This document shows positions 12,260 through 21,165 of a stretch of DNA of 64,000 bases, piece by piece. Numbering within the stretch: the stretch's first letter is position 1; every line of letters begins with the position of its first letter. The stretch comes from Symbiodinium natans (Eukaryota > Sar > Dinophyceae > Suessiales > Symbiodiniaceae), in assembly GCA_905221605.1 (NCBI GenBank), contig CAJNDS010002199.1, positions 257,001 through 321,000 of the forward strand, given 5' to 3'. The translations under genes and the position numbers were made by a program. The notes beneath the pieces are model-generated. The model was not told where the DNA came from, made no database searches, and worked only from the letters and a program-made list of their open reading frames with translations.

Positions 12260-13471
12260 ATGGCTGCCTCTTACTCGGACAGCCAGAGTGTTTTCAATGC
12301 GAGGGTAGATGCCAGCGGACTCACAAAGGAGGATGCCACGAAAATCAAAGCCGCGGTGTCTTCACTGAGACAGCTGGCGTTCATCTCCAGCTTCACCCCA
12401 GGTCAAGCCGATGAATCCCCGTTGATGGCCGCACTGAAGCTCATGCTTGGGAGGGATGCGGAACTTGGTGTCCAGGCCAGCTTCCGAGCCCTGTACCACG
12501 AGTCCTACGCCGTTGTCACTTCTGAGCTGCGCCAAAAGATCGAGAAGTCCGAAGAGCCAGCAAGCAGGCGCCTGACACAACCCGAGCGAGCCGAGAGGTT
12601 CGAGAAGCAGAAGAAGAAGCTCGTTGGAGTCTCCATCAAGGGCTCGAGCGAGCCTAGCGAGGCCTTGGTAGAGCTTCGCTATCTGTCTTGGGAAATATGT
12701 ACTTCAAGAGAGCAAGAAGTGGGCTCAGACCGACGCCGTGACACCCGCTTCACCGTCGACGAGCACACTGGGCGTCTGAAGGTTGAAAACAAGGATGCGG
12801 AGCAGAAAGCGGTCACATCTTCCGAGGTTCATGTCATGCAGGCGTTGCAGCGCCGCTCCCTTGCCATGGACCAAGCCAACCTTGTCGAGTACGCGACCAC
12901 GCAACAGTGGAGTGATCGTTTGATGCGTGCACGCATGCAGGAAGCCCCGGCTGGGTATGTTCGGCCAACCTGGGCTCAACTCGTGGCTGCGGACAAGAAG
13001 CTCTTCAGCGAGTTGCGAGACATGACCCGTGACGGAGTGCAATCCTCTGGTGGAGCCAGGCCCTTGGACACGCACCTCCAGACTGTCATGAATTCTTTCG
13101 ATGTCGTGTGCTTGATGCAGCCGCTTCCTTCTGCCTCTTCTCGATCCCTTGATGAAGGGAAGGAGTTGGAGCGACCCGAGCGCCCCGGTCCCTACGGCCC
13201 CCGCAAGCCTCGCAATCCCAAGGGCCAGGGCAAGGGCAAAGGAAAGACCAAAGCTCCCGGGATGCCAGCGCAAATGGTGGCGTGGGGGTGCGTGTCTGCC
13301 ACGAAGAAAGGGAATCCGTACTGCTACGGTTTCCAGCTCGGCACTTGTGCCAATGAGGTCAAGAACAATGCGTGCCAGAGGGGCCTCCACGCATGCGCCA
13401 TCCCGAAGTGTGGGCAGCATGGCCACGGCGCTTCTGCTTGCCCGAAGCGGAGCAAGGCTCAGTCGGAGTGA
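12260..13471 (+). CDS. gag-like protein with C-terminal zinc fingers
   Basis: ATG 12260 gives 403 residues; the frame is open further upstream but only from non-ATG codons. The first ~300 residues are charged and helical, as in a capsid-like domain, with no family recognised. A basic Gly/Lys linker (GKGKGKTK) leads to a CCCH-like cluster CYGFQLGTC...C....H (C355, C363, C372, H377) and a knuckle-like C379-x4-C384-x4-H389-x4-C394. This fits RNA packaging by a retroelement gag. The stop is UGA followed directly by CUAG, and the same frame continues into the oxygenase, so a minor gag-oxygenase fusion is likely (inference). Confidence 0.7.
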   Translation: MAASYSDSQSVFNARVDASGLTKEDATKIKAAVSSLRQLAFISSFTPGQADESPLMAALKLMLGRDAELGVQASFRALYHESYAVVTSELRQKIEKSEEPASRRLTQPERAERFEKQKKKLVGVSIKGSSEPSEALVELRYLSWEICTSREQEVGSDRRRDTRFTVDEHTGRLKVENKDAEQKAVTSSEVHVMQALQRRSLAMDQANLVEYATTQQWSDRLMRARMQEAPAGYVRPTWAQLVAADKKLFSELRDMTRDGVQSSGGARPLDTHLQTVMNSFDVVCLMQPLPSASSRSLDEGKELERPERPGPYGPRKPRNPKGQGKGKGKTKAPGMPAQMVAWGCVSATKKGNPYCYGFQLGTCANEVKNNACQRGLHACAIPKCGQHGHGASACPKRSKAQSE

Positions 13472-13475
13472 CTAG
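13469..13475 (+). promoter_or_regulatory. candidate stop-codon readthrough signal UGA CUAG
   Basis: The gag stop TGA is followed immediately by CTAG. UGA-CUA(G) is a well-known context for high readthrough in alphaviruses and some animal mRNAs. The frame after the stop stays open into the oxygenase with no ATG until well inside it. The sequence TGACT-AGGGCCCC-AGTCA could also fold as a 5-bp stem around the stop. Readthrough itself is inferred. Confidence 0.55.
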
Positions 13476-14503
13476 GGCCCCAGTCAGTCGAGTTTGGTGA
13501 CCCTGGACCCTTGCATTTTGCAGGTCAGGGACAGCCTGTGCAGGATGCCGTTGAGCAACCTTGCAGCAATCTCAAGATTTCTTCTAGATCGGATGCAGTT
13601 TGGCAACCGACCCCCGATGCAGCGAATGCCGAAGTGCAATCACTGCCGCGTGACAGTCCGAAGCTTTCTGGTGGATCGGATGCTAGCCGGCAACCGAACC
13701 TCCAGGCCCTGCGGATCGCTCCCGCCCCTGAGGGCGAGGCGACCCCAAAGCAAACTTCTTCTAGTCCCAAATCTGCCACCCTTTTGCATGCCATTGAAAC
13801 CTTCGATTCACTCCCCGATGTTGCCGTTTCACGCACTCCCCATGCCGTAAGGGATAAGGTTCAGAAGTCCTTCTATTCGGGGATGTACCGCCGGGGCCCC
13901 CTTGTAGGCTTGCGATCTTCGGTCGCCCAATTCCCCGAGGCTGTTAAGGTGTTCACCCGGCTGATTGCGGAGGTGTCCCCCGCTCACCAGTTCAGCAGCT
14001 TTGTTATCCTTGAGGGATCCGAGATGGGAATTCACCGCGACGCCCAAAACGCTTGCCTGCCCAACCTTGTTATCCCCTTGACCCGCTTTGAAGGAGGCGA
14101 ACTCGCGGTCGCGGACCCCGAGGGACATGTGGTCTCTCATGGAGGCCAGTCATTCCGTGCGCGGCTTTGTGATTTGGGACGGGGTCCCATTGCCTTCAAT
14201 GCTCAAGGGTTGCAGCATGCAGTGATGCCGTTCAAGGGCCGCCGCCTTGTGTTGATTGCTTATTGCCTCAAAAATGTTGCATCACTCGACGGGGCCTCTT
14301 GTCGGGCCTTGCGCGCTTTGGGCTTCCGACTTCCAGCTAAGGAGCCGCCTCCACGCACACTGCCTGCAGTTGTCACTGGTTTCCCTGACCTTAGGCCTTC
14401 TGGGTGTAGCTCCCCTAGTCCCTCGGGTCACCCCGCCAGCCCTGGCCCCGCACTGCAAGAAGCCGCCGCCTCGGAGGGGATTCTGGGCCTTCGACTGCCA
14501 TGA
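13472..14503 (+). CDS. Fe(II)/2-oxoglutarate oxygenase, TET/JBP-like, read in frame from gag
   Basis: In the gag frame after the UGA comes a ~120-residue Ser/Pro-rich linker, then a double-stranded beta-helix domain at about 13850-14290. It has HRD (His 14033, Asp 14039: iron-binding HxD), NLVIPLTRFEGGELAV (core strands), FNAQGLQHAVMPF (distal iron-binding His 14216) and GRRLVLIAY (2OG-binding Arg, 14240 or 14243). The H-x-PF-x-G-x-R-x-LV layout resembles TET/JBP enzymes that oxidise 5-methylcytosine or thymine in DNA. A protein- or RNA-modifying 2OG enzyme cannot be excluded. The first in-frame ATG lies inside the domain edge, so expression by readthrough is the simplest model. The stop overlaps the next ATG. 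Confidence 0.7.
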   Translation, partial: LGPQSVEFGDPGPLHFAGQGQPVQDAVEQPCSNLKISSRSDAVWQPTPDAANAEVQSLPRDSPKLSGGSDASRQPNLQALRIAPAPEGEATPKQTSSSPKSATLLHAIETFDSLPDVAVSRTPHAVRDKVQKSFYSGMYRRGPLVGLRSSVAQFPEAVKVFTRLIAEVSPAHQFSSFVILEGSEMGIHRDAQNACLPNLVIPLTRFEGGELAVADPEGHVVSHGGQSFRARLCDLGRGPIAFNAQGLQHAVMPFKGRRLVLIAYCLKNVASLDGASCRALRALGFRLPAKEPPPRTLPAVVTGFPDLRPSGCSSPSPSGHPASPGPALQEAAASEGILGLRLP

Positions 14504-17500
14504 GCGACTCTGCAGCCTTGCCGGCCGTCCGGCCGCAAAAACTGATGTTCCTCGAGTTGTGCTGTGGGTCCGCTGGCCTCTCCGCGGCGTTTCGAGCCCT
14601 GGGGTTTCAGGTCTTGGCTGTCGACCATCCTGGCAACCGCCATGTTCCTTTGGTGCATTGTGTGCATCTTGACTTACGCTTGGAGTCTTCGTGGCGCTAC
14701 CTACGCCGGCTTGTGCAGGCCCGGCAGGTCTTCCTCATTCACGTTGCGCCTCCCTGTGGCACGGCCTCGCGGGCACGCGGCATCCCGATCAAAGGGCAGC
14801 CATCTCCGCCCGCCCTTCGCAGCGAGGCCTTCCCTGCGGGGCTGCCCGGCCTTTCCCCCTCGTGGCAGGCCAAGGTCGACTCTGCTAACTCGATATACCG
14901 TCGCGCTGCGCGTTTCTGTGCTTGGCTGCTTGAGGAGGCGCCCCACACTCACTTCTGCGTGGAGAACCCTGCTCGCTCCTACATGTGGTTGCTGCCTGAG
15001 TTCCTTGACTTGCGTCCTCGTTGTTCTGTTGTGCCTTATGACGCCTGCATGCACGGGGGCGCGCGCGCTAAGCATCAGGAGCTGTGGACCTCTCTGCCCG
15101 AGTTGTCCGCCCTTGCCCGCCAGTGCGACAACTCACACCCTCACCGCCCTTGGGGCATCCTCCCTTCCGGGGATTTCTCAACTGCCGATGAAGCCGAGTA
15201 TCCCGAGGTGTTTTGCACTCGGTATGCTTCCGCGGCCTCGCTGGCCCTGGGTTCCTCTCATGCTATGCCTTCTCCGTCCGGCCTCTCGAATGAGTCGGCC
15301 CGCACGGCCACACACAAGCAGCCACGCACATCTAAGGCTGTTGTCTTGATCGATGAGTACCATTACCAGGTCACTGTCCCCCTCCCGTCCGGCCAGTTGC
15401 CTGCGCTTGATGACAAGAACTGCTTGTGCGCTGCTTTGGGCCCCGTGCCTGTCGGTTCTAAGGTTCTCCGGGTTAATTTTGAAGAGGGGGTGGTTTTCCC
15501 GAAGCGTCCTCGACCCGACAGGAATCTGGCAGATCAGGTCTTGATGGCTGGCCACTCTGCTGTGGCATCAATCACTTGTGGTGTGTACCGGGACCCCTTG
15601 CAGTTTGCCAAGCTTTCCCTTACCCTAACACACCCCTTTGACGTAGCCACAGCCCTACCTGACCAGGCCTTGACCGTTCTCGCCAGGGTGCTCCTCGATG
15701 GTCCTTTGACTGTTGTTCGACGCAGGTTGGACCTCTACCTCACCTGGAGGAAGTGGGCTCAGGAGTTGGAGGGGCGCGAGGAACAACTGCACGCGTCCCT
15801 CCACCCTTCCGTGGCAAGCGTGGTAAGAGGTAAGAAGCTCCTCCTCCTTGACAGGATTGCCAAATCCTTGGACTGGCCCGATGAGCACTTGCACCACGAC
15901 CTCACGCATGGCTTCCGGCTTGTGGGGGAGGAAAAGCCTAGCGGTGTTTTTCCTCTGGACCCTAAACCGGCAGAACTAACTGTGGACGGCTTGATGGAAC
16001 CAGCTGAGGTCTTGAAGCCCCTCTTGTGGGATAAGATAGCCCAAAGCCCGGCAAATCCTCACGAGCAAGAGCTTTTCGACATCACGCATGCTGAGTATTC
16101 GGAGAAGGGGTGGCTGGACCCAGCTCGGTCCTGGGACGAACTCGAAGACCACTTCAAGGGCTCATGGGTCCCTGCCCGTCGATTTGCAGTGGAGCAAAGA
16201 GGGAAGCTAAGGCCCATCGATGACTTGGCCGAGAATGGGGTCAACAGTGCCTTTGCCCCTTGTGACAAGCTCACGCTCCGAGCCATCGACGAGATTGTTT
16301 GGACTGCAGCCTTCATCATGCGCGCCCTGATTTGCAAAGGCTCTGTGCATGTCCCACTCTCCACGGGGGAGGTGATCTCTGGTCCACTCCATCCGTTCTG
16401 GGCTTCCAACACCTCTCGGGCACGTCCGCTTGTGAAAACGGTGGATCTTAAATCCGCCTACAAGCAGCTTCCCCTTCACCCGTCGGACCACCGTCTGTGT
16501 GTCGTGAGCTTGCGTAGACCGTCTGATTCCCGTGTGGTGGGGTATGTTTCAAAGGTGTTACCTTTCGGCGCTTCCGCCAGCGTCACGGCCTTCAACAGGG
16601 TGGCCCGTTTGCTCCAGAGAATCCTGCAGGAAGCCTGGGTAATGACAAGCAACTACTTCGATGATTATCCCTTGCTGGAGTTGTCTGCACTTGCCGGGAG
16701 TTGTGAGAAGACCGTGCACAACATCCTGTCCCTCCTCGGCTTTACTCGAGCCGCTGACAAGGAGGAAGACTTCGCTCCTTCTGCAAACCTCTTGGGTGTC
16801 ACCCTAGACCTGTCTGACCCCACCCTTAAGCATGTCAGAGTTGCAAATCGCGAGGACAAGTGCACCGAGATGTCCGCCTCCATTGACCAAGTGCTTGACA
16901 AGGGTTTTCTTAAGGCTTCCGAGGTCGCATCTTTGTTCGGGCGCATTCAGTTCATGGAAGGCCAGCTGTTGGGGAGGTTGGGGCGTTTGGCCCTTATGGA
17001 GCTTAGGTCCCTGTGCTCCTCAAATGGGGAGTTGCGTCTTGGCAAGTTCGAGTGCGATGCTTTCCGAAATCTTAAGCAGCGCTTGGTTTCGGGCCCTCCT
17101 CGGGCAATCCCCACGGCGATACCGAGAGGGTGTGCTTGCGTCTTCACCGACGGGGCATGCGAGTTTGAAGACGGCCATCCTGTCTGCACCATAGGCGGCA
17201 TCCTTTACCACTACCAGGAGGGAAGTTGGAACACCCGCTTCTTCGCGTGCAGGATGCCCGCCACTCTTGTTCAAAAGTGGAGCAATGCCGGCAAGCGCCA
17301 TTTGATTGGACCCGTTGAGTTATTTGCAGTTGTCGTCGCCAGGCGGCTATGGGGGTCTTACTTAGATTCATCAAGGGCCTTGTTTTTCGTGGACCACTCA
17401 GGTGTTCATGCCGCTTGTGTGAGTGGGACCTCCAGGGACACTGTGTGGCGATCACTGCTTGTCGAGTTTGAGCGGGCCGATGCAGTGCCCATGATTGGTT

Positions 17501-17655
17501 GGATAGCACGTGTGCCAAGTCCTAGCAATCCTTCGGACGCTCCCTCAAGGGGCTCGTCAAACTTTCCTTTCTGGGGCACCTGCTCTCGTGATCACCCTTC
17601 ATGCTGCATGTCAGGCGAACTCCTGAGCCCGCTTGAGTTGAAGAGGGATGTCTAA
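14500..17655 (+). CDS. fusion polyprotein: C5-cytosine methyltransferase-like domain, reverse transcriptase, RNase H
   Basis: One uninterrupted 1051-residue ORF. N-terminal methyltransferase-like domain (about 15-250): motif I FLELCCGSAGLSAAF (17-31, SAM binding), acidic VDH at 41-43, motif IV APPCGTAS (83-90, Cys86 the expected nucleophile), motif VI VENP (154-157), then GGARAKHQELWT. A ~300-residue linker leads to RT: VDLKSAYKQLPLHP (Asp649), LPFGASASV, YFDD (719-722), LLGVTLDL. RNase H has the D-E-D-D set: TDGA (Asp884), VELFA (Glu940), VDHSG (Asp965), NPSDAPSR (Asp1013). YFDD with this RNase H fits the DIRS/LTR branch. DIRS elements often carry an adenine-type methyltransferase downstream of RT; here the type and place differ. 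The start overlaps the oxygenase stop (ATGA), and the last codons lie in the 3' repeat. Confidence 0.85.
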   Translation: MSDSAALPAVRPQKLMFLELCCGSAGLSAAFRALGFQVLAVDHPGNRHVPLVHCVHLDLRLESSWRYLRRLVQARQVFLIHVAPPCGTASRARGIPIKGQPSPPALRSEAFPAGLPGLSPSWQAKVDSANSIYRRAARFCAWLLEEAPHTHFCVENPARSYMWLLPEFLDLRPRCSVVPYDACMHGGARAKHQELWTSLPELSALARQCDNSHPHRPWGILPSGDFSTADEAEYPEVFCTRYASAASLALGSSHAMPSPSGLSNESARTATHKQPRTSKAVVLIDEYHYQVTVPLPSGQLPALDDKNCLCAALGPVPVGSKVLRVNFEEGVVFPKRPRPDRNLADQVLMAGHSAVASITCGVYRDPLQFAKLSLTLTHPFDVATALPDQALTVLARVLLDGPLTVVRRRLDLYLTWRKWAQELEGREEQLHASLHPSVASVVRGKKLLLLDRIAKSLDWPDEHLHHDLTHGFRLVGEEKPSGVFPLDPKPAELTVDGLMEPAEVLKPLLWDKIAQSPANPHEQELFDITHAEYSEKGWLDPARSWDELEDHFKGSWVPARRFAVEQRGKLRPIDDLAENGVNSAFAPCDKLTLRAIDEIVWTAAFIMRALICKGSVHVPLSTGEVISGPLHPFWASNTSRARPLVKTVDLKSAYKQLPLHPSDHRLCVVSLRRPSDSRVVGYVSKVLPFGASASVTAFNRVARLLQRILQEAWVMTSNYFDDYPLLELSALAGSCEKTVHNILSLLGFTRAADKEEDFAPSANLLGVTLDLSDPTLKHVRVANREDKCTEMSASIDQVLDKGFLKASEVASLFGRIQFMEGQLLGRLGRLALMELRSLCSSNGELRLGKFECDAFRNLKQRLVSGPPRAIPTAIPRGCACVFTDGACEFEDGHPVCTIGGILYHYQEGSWNTRFFACRMPATLVQKWSNAGKRHLIGPVELFAVVVARRLWGSYLDSSRALFFVDHSGVHAACVSGTSRDTVWRSLLVEFERADAVPMIGWIARVPSPSNPSDAPSRGSSNFPFWGTCSRDHPSCCMSGELLSPLELKRDV

Positions 17656-17917
17656 GGCGCGCTCACTCGTGTACGGTGATGCGTGACCTTGGAGGCCCTG
17701 GGAGGGCTTTTGGATTCTCCCGACTTGTGGCATTGCCATCGGAAGAAAAAAGGAACAATCGCGCCCAAGTGAATAAGTTGATCATTCGTCTATTCTGTTG
17801 AATGAGACTACTAGGGTGCTTTGCCATCCACATGGGATTCAACTTTTATATTCGTCTGATGCTATACACGTACATTGGGATAAATACTTATTTCCGAAAA
17901 GTTGTTGTGGCTATAAG
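17645..17917 (+). repeat. split direct repeat, first copy (B1)
   Basis: These 273 bp recur at 18255-18527 with an offset of 610 and only two mismatches (17882-17883). The copy begins in the last codons of the RT ORF (GAT GTC TAA) and includes its stop codon. Near identity means the two copies were homogenised or made recently. Confidence 0.95.
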
Positions 17918-18254
17918 CTTTATTGGAGACTCGTCTCCTATAGCTTTATAGACACACAATGTTTCAAAAGTTGTCTGTCACTTTTGAAACTCGCTTTTCG
18001 GATCTTTGTAACCTGGGAAGCTACTTCCCTCGTGTAGCAACTTGCGTGCATCATGGTTTTAACATTTGCTCGTCATGACGCCGCTTGCAGAATTTGGGGA
18101 ACTTGCGAGTATCATGATTTTTAAGAGATTGAGAATTTTTCAACCTTGAGGCAAGGCTCTGCACTTTGAACTCGTCTGCATTCTCAAGCTGTGGGCTGAA
18201 AGCTTTTGAGATAGACAGAGAGCCTGAAAAATTCTTTCCCCGCCCACCCACCCG
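17918..18254 (+). other. spacer between the direct repeats (A2-like), with hairpins
   Basis: 337 bp without an ORF. Inverted repeats: GGAGAC/GTCTCC (17926-17939) within CTATAAGC...GCTTTATAG; a perfect 11-bp stem GTTTCAAAAGT (17961-17971) / ACTTTTGAAAC (17980-17990) with an 8-nt loop; and GGGAAG/CTTCCC (18015-18029). AACTTGCG...ATCATG...TTTT occurs twice (about 18040 and 18100). In Ngaro/PAT-like elements this place is the inner copy of the 5' terminal repeat. Confidence 0.6.
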
Positions 18255-18527
18255 GGGATGTCTAAGGCGCGCTCACTCGTGTACGGTGATGCGTGACCTT
18301 GGAGGCCCTGGGAGGGCTTTTGGATTCTCCCGACTTGTGGCATTGCCATCGGAAGAAAAAAGGAACAATCGCGCCCAAGTGAATAAGTTGATCATTCGTC
18401 TATTCTGTTGAATGAGACTACTAGGGTGCTTTGCCATCCACATGGGATTCAACTTTTATATTCGTCTGATGCTATACACGTACATTGGGATTTATACTTA
18501 TTTCCGAAAAGTTGTTGTGGCTATAAG
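18255..18527 (+). repeat. split direct repeat, second copy (B2)
   Basis: Second copy of the 273-bp repeat. Identity ends sharply at CTATAAG (18527), which is taken as the 3' end of the retroelement. The next bases (GAAGCTGG) differ from those after the first copy. Confidence 0.95.
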
Positions 18528-18840
18528 GAAGCTGGTGGGCCTCTTTTCTCTAGCCGGACGCTCAGAGCTTAAGAGGCTTGGGCCCCAGGATTTGCCCGTG
18601 CCCGCAAGGACAAAGGCGATTTTTTGTACTAAGAACGAGTTTTGGGCACCCCCCAGAAGGGCCAGGAAAGCCCCCAAGAAGCCCCCAAAAAGCCCCAAGA
18701 GCCACCAAAAATGCTTGAGGCCCTTAAAGAAGGGGAATCCAGGAGCCGGCACAAAGGGTTTCCCTGACCTTCAAAAAAAGGGCCTCTACGGGCCCTGACA
18801 CGCCGAAGGCCCGAAAAGGGCCGAGGCTACCCCCAACCCC
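18528..18840. other. 3' flank of the retroelement, no gene seen
   Basis: A Lys/Pro-rich open frame comes from repeated CCCCCAAGA/GCCCCCAAAA motifs and has no domain. It leads into telomere-like sequence. Confidence 0.4.
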
Positions 18841-19068
18841 AGCTTAAACCCTAACACCGCAACTTTAAAAACGTCAAAGCAAGCATCGGGGCACAAGAAA
18901 ATATATTCCATAAACCCTAAACCCTAATAGAGTATAGTGTGGGTGGCCGGGGTGGGTTGACGGGCAACGCGAGCGCGCGGCCCGGGGTGCTTCACACCCG
19001 AGCGCGCGCCCTCCCCTGACACACCCTAAACCCTAAACCCTAAACCCTAAACCCTCAACCCTCAACCC
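18841..19068. repeat. interstitial telomere-like CCCTAAA repeats, block 1
   Basis: Scattered TAAACCCTAA at 18841-18930 and a short array of CCCTAAA units at 19023-19055 that decays into CCCTCAA. The unit is the plant-type telomere repeat, also used by dinoflagellates. Confidence 0.85.
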
Positions 19069-19682
19069 AAACCCCAACCACACCACCCCACAGGGGGGCC
19101 CAAACCAGGGGGGGCGGGGCGGGGAAAGAATTTGGGGGGGGCCATTGGGCCATAAAGACCAGACGTGTCATACAAATGCCCTAGGGCAGTCGCTCGCCTC
19201 GCGCACTCAGCCGCCAGGTCGATAGCCCCCATGATATTATTTTCGTTAGGTCCAACGGCGCAGCCTCGAAAAAATCTTCGGACAATTTAACAGCCCACAA
19301 GGCCATGCAAAAGACATCTTGTCCAAATTGAGAAGGCTCTCAGATCTGAGAAAGTCCGTGAAAGCAGGGAATGCATGCAAGGAACCAATAATATTGCTTA
19401 GTGAAGGCTTAGTGCATGAGATTTAAATTTTACAGTAACGCAATACCAGAATAGACTACTAGCCAGGTAGCTGTCCTTCTTTCTCTTTGCAGATAGCCCC
19501 ATTCAGATATTCACAGTTTAGCAACATGTCTGCGTTGCGTGGTAAAACATAGTAAAAATCACACCCATAAGCTCACTTCATTAAATTTCGCTAACATCAT
19601 TCTTGAAGTTGCAAGACATCTGTCGTTCTAACTCAACGGAAAGTTTCACTCTAGTTACGAACATGAACAAGCAGGCCTTAAG
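19069..19682. repeat. subtelomere-like module, copy 1
   Basis: About 0.6 kb from CAACCCAAACCCCAACCACACC to GAACAAGCAGGCCT. It recurs at 21497-22182 with a few substitutions and small indels, and each copy directly follows CCCTAAA repeats. No coding frame is supported. Confidence 0.85.
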
Positions 19683-20040
19683 TCCTTCGGACGAGATGGG
19701 AGAGGATTCATGATGTTTTGTAAAGTAGGACTCCCGTTTGTCGCAGTGTTTTGCGGGGTTTGCAATAAGTTTCAGGATATGAGTGGGCTGAAATTCTTGC
19801 GATAAACAAGAAAGCGCTTGGCGGGTCCCTGCATCATATTGAACATAAGCAAAGCACTTGTCCCCCTGCACCAGGTATATATGGTTCCGTGTCCCGTGTC
19901 GGTACCCCCCACCTCCCCGCGCCCCCAATGGTACCCCCCCCCCCCACCCCCCGCCACCCCCCCGCACCCCCCCTAAACCCTAAACCCTAAACCCTAAACC
20001 CTATTTATCACAATGAATTTAAACCCTAACTCAAAAGTGG
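19683..20040. other. non-coding spacer with C-run and telomere-like block 2
   Basis: Unique sequence, then a C-rich tract (19905-19970) and CCCTAAA units at 19971-20003. No gene is seen. Confidence 0.6.
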
Positions 20041-20965
20041 GCAATGGTGATTTAGAGTTTTTCAGTGTTTTTCAAGGTTTTTCAATGTTTTTCAGGATAT
20101 TTCAAGTTTTTAACCCTCAATTCTGATGAAGGGCCCGCGACCTTTTCACAGCCTAGTTTTGCTCAAGGGGGGTCGTATTTTTCAATTTTAAAGGCAAAAT
20201 ATTCTTCGGAGACCCCCCCTTGCCTCAAACTCCGACCCCCCCTTCCCCCTTGAGAGGGAAAGGTTGCCCCCAAAAACACCCCAAATGAGGGGGAACCCAG
20301 GATCGGCTCGGGTCAAAAATGCGAGTTTTTAGTACTGAAATCGACGGTTCTGGGTGGGCTCTCGTTTTTTTGGGATTTTTGACCAAACCGAGCCTTCACA
20401 GGTTTCAGAACTTCAAGTTTTTCACGGTTTTTCAGAATTTTTCAATGTTTTTTGAGGTTTTTCAATGTTTTTCCGGGTGTTTCAGGACTTTTTTCAAAAT
20501 GCGATTTTTTTAGTACTGAAATCGACGGTTCTGGGTGGGCTCTCGTTATCTGGATTTTTGACCAAAACCGAGCCTTCACCGGTTTCAGAACTTCAAAGGT
20601 TCTGCAAGGTTTTTCAGAATGTTTCAGTGTTTTTTTGAGGTTTTTCAGTGTTTTTCAGGGTGTTTCAGGGTTTCTAACCCTCAGTTCTGATGAAGGGCCG
20701 CCCCCGTGCCACAGCCTAGTTTTGGTCAAGGGGGGGTCGTATTTCTCAATTTTAAAAGCAAAATAGTCTTCGGAGACCCCCCCCCTTGCCTCAAACTCCG
20801 ACCCCCCTTGAGAGAGGGAAAGTTTGCCTCCAAAACACCACAAATGAGGGGGACCCCTGGATCGGCCCGGGTCCCAGTTAAAAATGCGATTTTTTAGTAC
20901 TGAAATCGACGGTTCTGGGTGGGCTCTCGTTTTCTGGATTTTTGACCAAAACCGAGCCTTCACTG
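20041..20965. repeat. diverged tandem repeat family
   Basis: Units combine TTTTTCAAGGTTTTTCAATG-type stretches, an ACTGAAATCGACGGTTCTGG block (three copies near 20334, 20514 and 20897) and a CCCTCA.TTCTGATGAAGGGC block (near 20115 and 20685). The copies are imperfect and arranged head to tail. The open frames across them share repeat-derived peptides and are not genes. Confidence 0.8.
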
Positions 20966-21165
20966 ATAGGGGCTTCCAAACCGTAGGGTTTAGGACCCTA
21001 AGAGCACAAAGGGCCTATTGTGGGCCTTAGATTAGATTTCGTGTTTTGGGTCCGTTAAAAACAAAAATATTTTTCTAATGTTATGGGATCCAAAGGGTGG
21101 GTGGGTATATATTCGATACCAGAGTAGCGAGCTTGACTAGTGAATGCTTGAACTGGAGATGCTGA

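Larger units (their letters stand above)
10204..18527 (+). mobile_element. tyrosine-recombinase (DIRS/Ngaro-like) retroelement carrying oxygenase and C5-methyltransferase
   Basis: Plus-strand order: tyrosine recombinase, gag-like zinc protein, Fe/2OG oxygenase, methyltransferase-RT-RNase H, then a split direct repeat. RT plus RNase H plus tyrosine recombinase without integrase, ending in B-A-B direct repeats, is the DIRS/PAT/Ngaro plan. The recombinase lying upstream of gag is unusual. No second copy of the 337-bp spacer (expected as A1 at the 5' end) was seen between 9.9 and 10.2 kb, so the 5' end is probably missing or rearranged. Apart from the recombinase, the ORFs are open over their whole length, so insertion may be fairly recent. 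Confidence 0.75.
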
